A stretch of 64,000 nucleotides of DNA, taken from Buxus sempervirens. Lineage: Eukaryota > Streptophyta > Magnoliopsida > Buxales > Buxaceae. Where the stretch lies: NCBI GenBank assembly GCA_947561395.2, contig OX387183.1:28632853-28696852 (forward strand), read 5' to 3'. Positions 33,466 to 42,930 of this stretch are shown in pieces (the first letter of the stretch is position 1; every line of letters begins with the position of its first letter). The notes under the pieces are model-generated. The model worked only from the letters and a program-made list of their open reading frames with translations. It searched no databases and was not told where the DNA came from. The position numbers and the translations under genes were made by a program.

Positions 33466-34917
33466 TTTTACTCTCATCTTAAGGCCGCGAACGCGAACTT
33501 TTCCTTCTCTGCTCGCACTTCTGCCCTAGTTTCTCTGCGCCCGTATTCTCTTCTCCGGACGTCTTTCTTCTTCTTCAACAATCCTCCGACGACCACTGTT
33601 CTCCGGCCATTCTCTCTTCTCCGGCAGCTCAAATTTCCGGCGACTATTCCCATTTCAGATGACCACAGTACCTTCAGCAACCATCGACTGTTCCTGGATT
33701 TGAGCATTGCCGTGGCCTTGATCAATTCATTGGAGTGTTTCCTCTTCTATCAATCGACTGTGGACATTCCCTGCAGCTTTGGTAGAGTAAGGGCTTTCCA
33801 TTTACTTGCCAGATTTCTTCCATTTCGACCGAATCCAGTAAGTGGCCGAAAATTTCTCTGATTTTTCTTATGAACAGTATGTGCAACAATAAAATCTATG
33901 GACGAAATTTTGCTCTTGATTGAACCGAATGTTTACTCTGTCTTCATTATCCTGATTTGATTCGAAACCTCTATGCCCTTGAATTCTAGAATGATTAAAC
34001 TTCCCAAGCATTGTTTTGTTCATCCTTGTGACATGCTGCTTCTCTCTGTAAATGATATGTCCGAAATGACATTGGCAAATTTTTGATCCTTGAATGAGAG
34101 ATAGTTATCTCAAGCTACAAATTTTCCATCTTTCGAATGCTGGGTAATTCCTCCAGATTAAATCAAGTTATAGATAGATCTTTGGTTCTGAAATTTTGAA
34201 CTCCTGTTGACTGAAATTTTGAATGAGCAAATCTTTGTATCTCTAAGTTTGCTTCCTGTTGACTGAACTGATGTTTGCAAATCTTCTGATTGAGACTGGA
34301 TTTATGTTTTATCTGCAGTATGCTTTCCTTTGAAATTTGTATTCCCTTTTAACATTGATCATCATGGAGTAATCTTGCTATTGTCATTGGGTCATCTTCA
34401 CTTAGCATGTTGTTTGCATCTGCTCCTGCTTCCCTTTCAGTATTCTGATTGTAGCAAATGTAAACCAATGCATGATTTTTGCTTTGAAAACCTTAGCTTG
34501 AGTCGAACACTCGTGGGTTTAATATGAACTGATTCTTGACTGAATTTGATGTTGAGCATCTTGTCCAACTGTCTTGGCATGAATACAATAAACTTTTGAC
34601 TTTGCCTTTCTTGTGTTACCTCAGTCCCACTACAAATATGCTTGAAATTTTATCTTGAAACCAAACAAAAAAGAGATGATCAACCTTTAGCACCTTCGTA
34701 TATAAGAAGCCTACACTTCCTATAAATTTTATATATTTTCTTGATTAAAGCAAAGACTAAATAAATATCACAATAAGCCTTATTCAAACAGAAAATTAAA
34801 CTCCTTTTCTTCCATCCTCCATTTTTCTTTCCCTGCCAATCAATTAATCTTGGTTAAAATTAAGCAATAAGAATTTGAACAAGAAATAATTAACCAACTC
34901 CCTGCTTTGAACCGTAG
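33466..34917 (+). promoter_or_regulatory. promoter and spliced 5' leader region of antisense gene 1
   Basis: From cluster B to the ATG there is no long frame. A CT-rich, CG-containing stretch at 33480-33660 resembles a plant TATA-less transcription start region. CCAGTAAGTGG near 33837 is donor-like; TTTATCTGCAG near 34318 and AACCGTAG directly before the ATG at 34918 are possible acceptors. A 5' untranslated intron is plausible but not proven. Confidence 0.4.
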
Positions 34918-37853
34918 ATGGCCCGTCTTCGATCAGCTTCTAGGGATCCTGCGGATGAGCCTTCCTCTTCGAGGGTTAGACGAGATCATGCAGATGTGGC
35001 CTCGTCTTCGAGGGCTGAGAGGGATTCTGATTCTGACATCCCAGATTTCCCTTCTGGGGATTCGCGTGAGGCGACCCCAGAGGTATACTCTAACCTTTCT
35101 GCAATTTCCTATCCTTTCCCAAAATACATCTTCCTGATTCTTCAATTATTTTCTTTTAGCCGGCTGTTGAGGCTTCTGGCAGAGATAGGAGCCGTAGCAG
35201 ACGCAGAGCTGGAGGCAGAGATGGAGGCCATGATGAGGGCCATAGAGGAGGCCGCAGAGGGGGCCGTGGCAGAGATGAGGCCAGGACCAGGGTTGAGATC
35301 CCTGAGGAGGTGGCTGCCCAGATTAGGGACACCGATCTTCTGCATGGTTTGAGGACTCATCCCTCGGCGTGCGTTAGGGCGGATATCCCTTTGGAGTATC
35401 CGATGTCCCATTATAGAGGGAGCTGGGCCAGCTTTACTAAATTTTTGAGAGCTTGCAGTTCGGCCTATCGTCGGGAGCTAGGATTGTACGGTTTCGGCAT
35501 GTTTATCACCATCCCGGACGTTCGCTTGGATCGAGCCCTTATTGCAGCATTATTGGAGAGGTTTTTCCCAGAGACCTTGAGCTTCCACTTTCCAGATATT
35601 GAGATTGGGATCCGGCCTTCTGATTTCACGCTCATCACCGGGATTAGGATGATCGGTGATGTTATTACTGAGATGGCGATGCCAGAGGCCGATGAGATTG
35701 CTGGTTATCTTGGATACATTGTGCTGCCTCCTGAGGCATGGGATCGGGGGAGAGCTAGATTGTCTCTGACATGGTTGAGAGAGACTTTCAGGAGGAGGCA
35801 GTTTGGCCAGCTGGCTGCTGGTGATCATGTATTCCCATTCGCCTTCCGATTCCTCTTTCTGTATATGATGGGATCCTGCTTCTTCCCAGAGGACACGACT
35901 TCAGTTAGTCCTCACTTCTTGAGTCTTCTGGGAGATCTGCAGCGGGCGAGGAGGTATGCCTGGGGCCCGCTCATATTTGGTACTATTCTGGCTGGCCTGC
36001 GCCGATCAGTGAGTGGCCTCTCTACTTCCAGAGGGGCTGGAGTTGGGTGCAGGTTCTTCTGGCCCTTCTTGCAGGTGAAATGTTTATTTCTATTCTCTCC
36101 TTATCTCTCATTTTCTATTCATCTAACTCTCTCTTTTTTTCTTGCAGTTTTTTGCTAGGGTTTATATACCCTATTTCCGCCCTACCTCTACGATGCCTGA
36201 GGAGACGTATCCCATGGCGCTTAGATGGTGTCATGTAGAGCACGACTCTGAAAAGAGTCGTCCCAGGTCCGCCCGGGCCCACTTGGACAGGTTATACCGG
36301 TCTGAGGTAATCTTCTTTAATTTCTCTACTTTCTTCTTTTCTTTTCTTCCTGGATCGCATATCTGATGTCTTGTTCTGTTTTTCAGCTATTTGTCCCCAG
36401 GATGGAGGACATTCATGAGGTGTTGGCCCTGCAGGCAGCCAGAGATGATGCATTTGTCCCTGACCAGAGACGACAGAGATACCAGTTCTTTATTGGTCAG
36501 CTGGGCAGCATCTGGTATTGCGGCGAGCGCTTCTTCTTTCAGCATGTGGGAGAGCCACGGATTCCTGCCATCCCGCCAGATACTACTCCTTCTTATCCTA
36601 CTATGCCTATTGATCCTGCCCAGTTCTTAGATTGGACTGAGGCAGATACATTATTAGAGGAGGGTGACTATGATGCATGGTTCAGGCGATCTTCTGTTGG
36701 GTGCCTCATGTCACCCATGCCTGTCCGTGGCGGAGTCACGGAGATAGGAGGGGTCGTGATTAGGTCCTATGACACCACGGTATGCCTTCTTCCTTCTCTG
36801 ATCTTCTATTTCTATTTCATCTGTCCTTAGCATTTTTCTGACTTCTTTCTTTTCTATTTCAGGAGGCTCAGTTGGTAGAGATCGGGTCTCGCTATGCTGA
36901 TTTAGAGCGCCAGCGTGATGCAGCGATCACTGAGCGGGATGCCCTCTATATTACCATCTCAGATCTCCGGGGGCAGCTAGCCAGAGCCCAGGGCCAGGAG
37001 GGTCCATCTGATGTACATGATCAGGCGGGTCCATCTGATGCACAGGACCAGGCGGGTCCATCCGATACTCAGGTTAATTTCTTCTTTTATTTCCATTCCT
37101 GCTTTTGTATTTGTTTGTTTTGTTCTGACTGAAATTTTTTCTTAGTTTCAGGAGTACACAGCTGGCCCCTCTTCACCTGCTTCACCCGTGCCTATGCATT
37201 TCCGGGATGAGGTGTTTTCTGTGGCACGGGTGGAGTTCGTGACATCTCCTAGTCCAGTGGAGGTTCCTGCAGCAGAGCCCGAGGTCGAGGCTGATATTGT
37301 ACCTGCCGCTGAGGACGTGCTAGAGTCTGCCCCAGTAGCTGAGACTGCTCCTGCTACATCTGCTGATGTTGATATGGATTCGGCTATGGACATCGCTACT
37401 GTAGAGCCTACCGTGGAGGCTGCGGTGATGGAGGAGGCTACAGCTGATCCTGTAGAGCCCGAGGTGGGGATGACTGCTACTGAGCCTGTGGAGCCGGAGG
37501 TTGATGTACCTGGGACATCTGCTCCTACTGGTCCTGTTAGTCCTGATATGGAGGATGCGGAGGTGACACATGCTGCTGTTGATCCTTCTGCGGATTCTTC
37601 CCGTACAGAGTCTGATCCCGATTCTACGGGATATGTAGATACTTCAGGGTACGTCCCTCCTGATCATCCCACTGCTGGCCTTGTGCCTTTATATATGTGG
37701 CATGATATTCAGTCTGTTTTGAGCAGGATGACGCGTAGCACAGCCCGCAATGTTCTGCGGCATGTCTTTGAGCGCCGGCGATCTACAGGCCGTGGTCGGG
37801 GCAGAGGACGAGGCCGTGGCCGTAGGAGCGGACCTGCATGGCCATTAGATTAG
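34918..37853 (+). CDS. antisense gene 1: plant mobile domain (PMD) protein, six exons
   Basis: Opposite to gag-pol. Exons inferred from GT-AG sites: 34918-35082, 35160-36074, 36148-36306, 36387-36779, 36863-37072 and 37152-37853. All introns are 70-85 bp and phase 0, giving about 847 residues. The N-terminus is serine/arginine-rich, followed by a glycine/arginine-rich stretch. The PMD spans about residues 125-345 (LIAALLERFFPETLSFHF, DFTLITGIRMIGD). Exon 5 is coiled-coil-like with a repeated AGPSD motif. A long acidic V/E/P/A-rich region follows, and the end is RG-rich (GRGRGRGRGRRSG). MAIN and MAIL1 of Arabidopsis carry the same domain and act in silencing and gene expression. PMD genes also occur in Ty3/gypsy elements. 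Its role here is unknown. Confidence 0.75.
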
Positions 37854-38056
37854 GATTCTTCCATGTACCTTTGTATTTTTTTGCAAAAGTGATGTAAACA
37901 TTCATATATATAAAAGAAGTTTGTTTAATTTCCCTTTGTGTTCTTTCTTCTTTATTTATAGTATTTATTACCTCATGAATGTTAAACAGGAACAAGTGAA
38001 GCTTAGGGAAACAAAGGAAATTAAAAATTCCCATTTCTTTGCATTTTTTCAAAGGA

Positions 38057-38185
38057 ACCGTATTTATACTACGAACAAGCCGTGCCCGTAAAATTACTAC
38101 GGGCGTACCTTGCCCGTGAAGTTTTCACGGTCAGGCATGTCCGTAATGTCTATACGGGCACGCTTTGCCCATAATATAATTACGG
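38057..38185. repeat. palindrome cluster C: five 28-bp units
   Basis: Units start at 38057, 38085, 38113, 38140 and 38168, for example CCCGTAAAATTACTACGGGC and CCCGTGAAGTTTTCACGG. The last unit ends 25 bp before a TATA box (38210), so the cluster is placed exactly as an upstream activator or operator of antisense gene 2. Confidence 0.85.
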
Positions 38186-38209
38186 AATTTACTGCCTTGC
38201 GATTTTTTC

Positions 38210-38217
38210 TATATAAA
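38210..38217 (+). promoter_or_regulatory. TATA box of antisense gene 2
   Basis: TATATAAA in TTTCTATATAAACTCC, 99 bp upstream of the ATG at 38309 and immediately downstream of cluster C. Copy 2 equivalent at 56373-56380. Confidence 0.7.
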
Positions 38218-38308
38218 CTCCTAGGGAACGTCACTGTGACACTTTTATTGGTTGGAAAACTCCCTGAGCACGTCTTTTCTCGCTTTCCTTGGCTTCTTTG
38301 GCGCTTCC

Positions 38309-39105
38309 ATGGCTTCCCCTACACCGCTTTCTCCTGCCGTTGAATCTCCTCCTGCAAGACAACCTGTTAGATCAAAACCTCCTAATCTTACCAGGTACAA
38401 TATTGTGGATTCCTTTTATGATAGATGGGTCAACTCCATGACCCTTGATGAGGAGATTCGTTGGGATTCCATCCACTTAGGGCACATTCTACACCTCCCT
38501 AAAATTCCCTTTAAGTGGGAAATCATTGAAGCTTTGATTGGCCACTGGGTACCTGAGCTAAATCTCTTCCGTTTTGATGATAAAGAGATGACTCCCACCA
38601 TAGAAGAGATTGAAACCATCCTTGGCCTTAGATTTTCTGAAAAAGTTGTGAACCCACCCCTAAAGCTTAGTTATAAAAAGGAGGCTTCCACTTTCCTGGG
38701 TATAGGGAAGAAGGACTTAGGAAATTCTGATGCACTATTGACCTTGTCCAAGACCTTTTTGACTGAAAAACTTCTGAGGAGTAATGACAAGGACTCTAGG
38801 TTTAATGCATTGACCCTGATAGTGGTCAATCAGCTGCTTTTTCCACGGGGTGATGACCAGGTTGACTTGGCTCTCATCTCAGTTATTTGTCAGGTTAGGG
38901 AACGCGAGAGGTTGGCCCCTATGATCCTAGCAGAGATATATCAGGCTCTTACTGATTGTTATTTCAGGAAGAAGAAACGCTTCCTTGCCTGCGCCCCTAT
39001 CCTACAGGTAAAAATATGCATATATTTTTTTTCTTTCTTCCTTTTTTTTTCTTTTCCTTCTTTCTTCTTCTTTTTTTCTTCTCTTTTTTTTTCTCTTTTT
39101 CTTCT

Positions 39106-39145
<40 letters not shown>

Positions 39146-39265
39146 CTTCTTTTCTTTTTGCCCCTATTGGCCTTGCCCCAGTATAAGGCTGTAAGTCCAG
39201 CTTGGGTTAAAAAAAACGAACAGGCTCAAATTGGTTTGACTAAGGATTCAAATTTTGGGATATAA
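38309..39265 (+). CDS. antisense gene 2: DUF7745-like / mobile-domain-related protein, two exons
   Basis: The ATG in CTTCCATGGCT (38309) is chosen for its good context and position after the TATA box. Exon 1 is 38309-39007 (233 codons), ending CTACAG/GTAAAA. The intron is 174 bp with a very long pyrimidine/poly-T tract, acceptor GCCCCAG. Exon 2 is 39182-39265 (27 residues and stop), joining in phase 0. The protein is about 260 residues. Residues 25-230 match the plant DUF7745 pattern as I know it: RWDSIHLGHILHLP, then LIGHWVPELNLFRF and MTPTIEEIETILGL. That layout resembles the PMD fold of gene 1, so the two genes may be distant relatives. It converges with pol; the stop codons are 38 bp apart. 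Function unknown. Confidence 0.65.
39008..39181 (+). other. intron with expanded polypyrimidine tract
   Basis: Between GTAAAA and CCCCAG lie about 130 bp of T with scattered C, including a T run of about 38. Copy 2 has the same intron 15 bp shorter (57171-57329), the only length difference I saw between the copies. Confidence 0.7.
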
Positions 39266-39303
39266 AGAACAATGGCCTCAGATCATTTCCTAGTAATATT
39301 CAT

Positions 39304-42300
39304 TCATGGAAAACATCTCTTTACTGCATCAGAGTTGATTGGCTCAGGAAAATCCTTCCCATCCATTTCTGTTAAGATGAGAGCACCCCCTGATAGGACT
39401 TTCTTGACCACATAAGGTCCTTCCCAATTTGGTTTGAACTTTCCACGAGGATCTTCCAAAAAGGGTAAAATCTTCTTTAATACCAAATTTCCTTCTTGGA
39501 AAGTTCTGGGCTTCACTTTTTTATTGTAAGCCCTAGCCATCCTCTTCCGATATAATTGGCCATGACTAAGTGCCTTCAAACGCTTTTCTTCAATTAAATT
39601 GAGTTGATCATGTCTAGACTGTATCCATTCAGCTTCTTCTAATTCTGCTTCCATTAGCACTCTTAATGAAGGTATTTCCACTTCCACTGGTAAAACTGCT
39701 TCCATTCCATAGACTAAGGAGTATGGGGTTGCCCCTGTAGAAGTCCGGATTGAGGTTCTGTAAGCATGTAGAGCAAGTGGCAGCATTTCATGCCAATCTT
39801 TAAAACTCACCACCATCTTTTGAATAATCTTCTTTATATTCTTATTTGCTGCTTCCACTGCCCCATTCATTTTTGGTCTGTAAGGCGCTGACTTGTGGTG
39901 GGTAATCTGAAATTGTTCACACATCTTCCTCATGTCTTTGTTCTTAAGGTTTGAAGCGTTGTCTGTTACTATGGCACTTGGCAAACCATAGCGGCAAATG
40001 ATGTTGTGCTTCAAAAACTTAAGAACATGGCTACTTGTAATGTTTGCATATGAAGCTGCCTCTACCCACTTGGTGAAGTAATCGATTGCTACAAGTATAA
40101 ACCTGTGTCCATTTGATGCCTTTGGAGAGATCATGCCAATGACATCTATACCCCACATAGAAAAAGGCCACAGAGATGTCATACTGTGTAATTCACTTGG
40201 GGGTGCATGCTTGTTATCCGCGTACACTTGGCATAAATGACACCTTTTAACGTGCATATAGCAATCATGCTCCATAGTCGACCAGTAATATCCCAACCGC
40301 AGAATCTTCTTGGCAAGCATATGCCCATTCATATGGGGTCCACACACTCCTCCATGTACGGTTTCAACTATCCTTTCTGACTCAGTTTTTGCAACACATC
40401 TAAGTAGTATATCATTGTGTGATCTTTTGTACAACTGCCCACCACTTAGTAAGAACTGTCCTGCCAGCCTCTGTATTGTTCTTTTCTCTGTAGAGGTGAC
40501 ATTTTCTGGTAAGCTCCGATCATTTAGGAAATTCTTAAGGTCTTGAAACCATGGTACTTCTTCTTCTGGGGTTTCTTCTAGAACAAGGCAGTAAGCTGGT
40601 TCATCCCTGACTTCAATTTCTAATGGTCTAATATCAACCCTTTCTGGCATACTGACCATTGAAGCCAATGTTGCCAGAGCATCTGCAAACTGGTTTTTGG
40701 CCCTTGGCATATAATTGAAGGAAATTCGAGTAAACTTGGTGCTTATTTCTTCCAAATACTGGTGATAGGGGATCAATTTGTGATCCTTGGTCTTCCATTC
40801 CCCAGTTGTTTGGAAGATGATAAGACTCGAATCCCCATATACGTCAAGTTCCTCTACTTCATGGTCTAAGGCTGCTTGTAACCCAATTATGCATGCTTCA
40901 TACTCTGCTATATTGTTTGTGCATTGGAACCTTAACTTCACTGCGATTGGGATATGTGCCTCATCTGGCTTGATCAATACAGCCCCTATTCCATTTCCAT
41001 TCATATTGGCGGCCCCATCAAAAAACATTTGCCATGAGCTTTCGCCTTCTTCCTCTTCAGCAAACAGGATTGCCTCATCAGGGAAGTTGGTCTTTAAGGG
41101 TTGGTATTCTGGTAAAGGGTGTGCGGCTAAGTGATCTGCAATGGCTTGACCCTTAATGGCTTTCTGTGTGATATAGGTGAGGTCAAATTCAGAGAGTAAT
41201 AACTGCCACTTTGCTGTTCTGCCAGTTAAGGCTGGTTTCTCAAATAGATACTTCAAAGGGTCCATGCGGGATATCAATAAGGTGGAATGACTAAGGAAAT
41301 AGTGCCTTAGTCTCTGAGTTGCCCATACTAAAGCACAACAAGTCTTCTCTAAGGGGGAATACTTTGCTTCATATTCTGTAAATTTCTTACTCAGGTAGTA
41401 AATCGCCCTCTCCTTTCTGCCTGTATCGTCATGCTGTCCTAAGACACACCCCATTGATGTCTCCAAAACAGACAAGTATAGAATTAATGGCCTTCCTGGA
41501 GTTGGTGGTACTAGCACAGGTGGGTTCAATAAGTATTCCTTTATTGTGTCAAAGGCTTCTTGGCAATCATCATTCCAGATTGTCGGGTTATTCTTTCTTA
41601 GAAGTTTGAAAATTGGTTCACAGATAGCGGTGAGCTGTGTTATGAACCGGCTTATGTACTGAATCCTCCCAAGAAAACCCCGAACTTCCCTCTCGGTTCT
41701 GGGTGATGGCATTTCAATGATGGCTTTAGCTTTAGCTGGGTCAATCTCAATTCCCCTTCTGCTTACTATAAAACCCAATAATTTTCCTGATGCAGCCCCA
41801 AAGACACACTTAGCAGGGTTAAGCCTTAGACTGTATTTCCTAAGCCGGTCAAATACCTTCTTCAAGTTGATCAAGTGGTCTTCTTCCTCACATGATTTGG
41901 CTATCATATCATCCACATAAACCTCCATCTCCTTATGGATCATATCATGGAACAAGGCTGTCATGGCCCTCTGGTAGGTTGCCCCAGCGTTCTTAAGTCC
42001 AAATGGCATGACAGTGTAGTGGAAGGTACCCCAAGGGGTGATAAAGGCTGTCTTCTCTTGGTCTTCCTTGGCCATCTTAATCTGATTGTACCCAGAAAAC
42101 CCGTCCATGAATGAGAACAGGCTATGTACAGCGGTGTTATCCACCAAGATGTCAATGTGTGGAAGTGGAAAATCATCCTTTGGACTTGCCTTATTCAAAT
42201 CTCTATAATCTACGCACATTCTGACATTTCCATCCTTCTTTGGTACTGGTACTATATTTGCAAGCCATTCGGGGTATGTGGAAACTGCTAAGAATCCAGC

Positions 42301-42930
42301 TTGGAATTGCTTAACCACTTCATCTTTCACCTTCAATGTCCATTCAGGTTTTAACCTTCTCAGTTTCTGCTTAACTGGCTTAGAGTCTGGTAGAATGGGT
42401 AGCCTGTGCACCACCATATCTGTGTCTAATCCCGGCATATCCCGATACGACCATGCAAACACATCTTCATAATCAGCCAAAAATCGTATCATTTCATCCC
42501 GCTGTACCTCCGATAGGCATACCCCAATCTTCACTATTTTTGGGTCATCTTCGGTCCCTAGGTTGATTGATATGGTCTCTTCAATATTGGGTTGGACCCC
42601 CTTTTCATGACGCTCTAATTGATATGTGATTTCTTTTGGAACGTCGTCTTCTTCGTCCTCGGTCTCTTCTTCAACCCCCATTAGGTCAAAGTCGAGCTCA
42701 AGGTCGAAGTCATACTCATCCTGATCCAATTCCGTTTGCTTATATGGTTCATAAATGGTTTGGACCTTTTTGAAAAATTTATCTTTTCTATAAAAAACTG
42801 AAAAATCTTTTTGTGTTATTTGAGAGCCTTCTACAAAATCTTTTCCTGAAGACGAAGGCTCATTAAAACCTTCAGGAAAAGGGCATTCCACTAATGGAGT
42901 TTTTTTTTGGAAGCCATGTCTGTTTGCCAA
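39304..42930 (-). CDS. pol: Tat pol: RT, degenerate RNase H, archaeal-type RNase H, integrase (copy 1)
   Basis: An open frame of 1208 codons, -1 relative to gag and overlapping its last 40 nt, so probably made by frameshift; it has no ATG at its beginning. The first 130 residues are acidic. RT covers about 225-390 (MCVDYRDLNKASP, MPFGLKNAGATYQ, catalytic YVDD at 338-341). The first RNase H (about 480-600) lacks the usual DAS aspartate (LYLSVLETSMG) and is likely inactive. The second, archaeal-type RNase H (634-757) has FFDGAA, AEYEA, YGDSS and FADALA, so its acidic residues are present. Integrase shows an HHCC finger (CHLCQVY), IDVIG, VTDNASN and GAVEAANKN, ending with a GPY-type module. Intact. 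Confidence 0.92.
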   Translation of the reverse strand: MANRHGFQKKTPLVECPFPEGFNEPSSSGKDFVEGSQITQKDFSVFYRKDKFFKKVQTIYEPYKQTELDQDEYDFDLELDFDLMGVEEETEDEEDDVPKEITYQLERHEKGVQPNIEETISINLGTEDDPKIVKIGVCLSEVQRDEMIRFLADYEDVFAWSYRDMPGLDTDMVVHRLPILPDSKPVKQKLRRLKPEWTLKVKDEVVKQFQAGFLAVSTYPEWLANIVPVPKKDGNVRMCVDYRDLNKASPKDDFPLPHIDILVDNTAVHSLFSFMDGFSGYNQIKMAKEDQEKTAFITPWGTFHYTVMPFGLKNAGATYQRAMTALFHDMIHKEMEVYVDDMIAKSCEEEDHLINLKKVFDRLRKYSLRLNPAKCVFGAASGKLLGFIVSRRGIEIDPAKAKAIIEMPSPRTEREVRGFLGRIQYISRFITQLTAICEPIFKLLRKNNPTIWNDDCQEAFDTIKEYLLNPPVLVPPTPGRPLILYLSVLETSMGCVLGQHDDTGRKERAIYYLSKKFTEYEAKYSPLEKTCCALVWATQRLRHYFLSHSTLLISRMDPLKYLFEKPALTGRTAKWQLLLSEFDLTYITQKAIKGQAIADHLAAHPLPEYQPLKTNFPDEAILFAEEEEGESSWQMFFDGAANMNGNGIGAVLIKPDEAHIPIAVKLRFQCTNNIAEYEACIIGLQAALDHEVEELDVYGDSSLIIFQTTGEWKTKDHKLIPYHQYLEEISTKFTRISFNYMPRAKNQFADALATLASMVSMPERVDIRPLEIEVRDEPAYCLVLEETPEEEVPWFQDLKNFLNDRSLPENVTSTEKRTIQRLAGQFLLSGGQLYKRSHNDILLRCVAKTESERIVETVHGGVCGPHMNGHMLAKKILRLGYYWSTMEHDCYMHVKRCHLCQVYADNKHAPPSELHSMTSLWPFSMWGIDVIGMISPKASNGHRFILVAIDYFTKWVEAASYANITSSHVLKFLKHNIICRYGLPSAIVTDNASNLKNKDMRKMCEQFQITHHKSAPYRPKMNGAVEAANKNIKKIIQKMVVSFKDWHEMLPLALHAYRTSIRTSTGATPYSLVYGMEAVLPVEVEIPSLRVLMEAELEEAEWIQSRHDQLNLIEEKRLKALSHGQLYRKRMARAYNKKVKPRTFQEGNLVLKKILPFLEDPRGKFKPNWEGPYVVKKVLSGGALILTEMDGKDFPEPINSDAVKRCFP

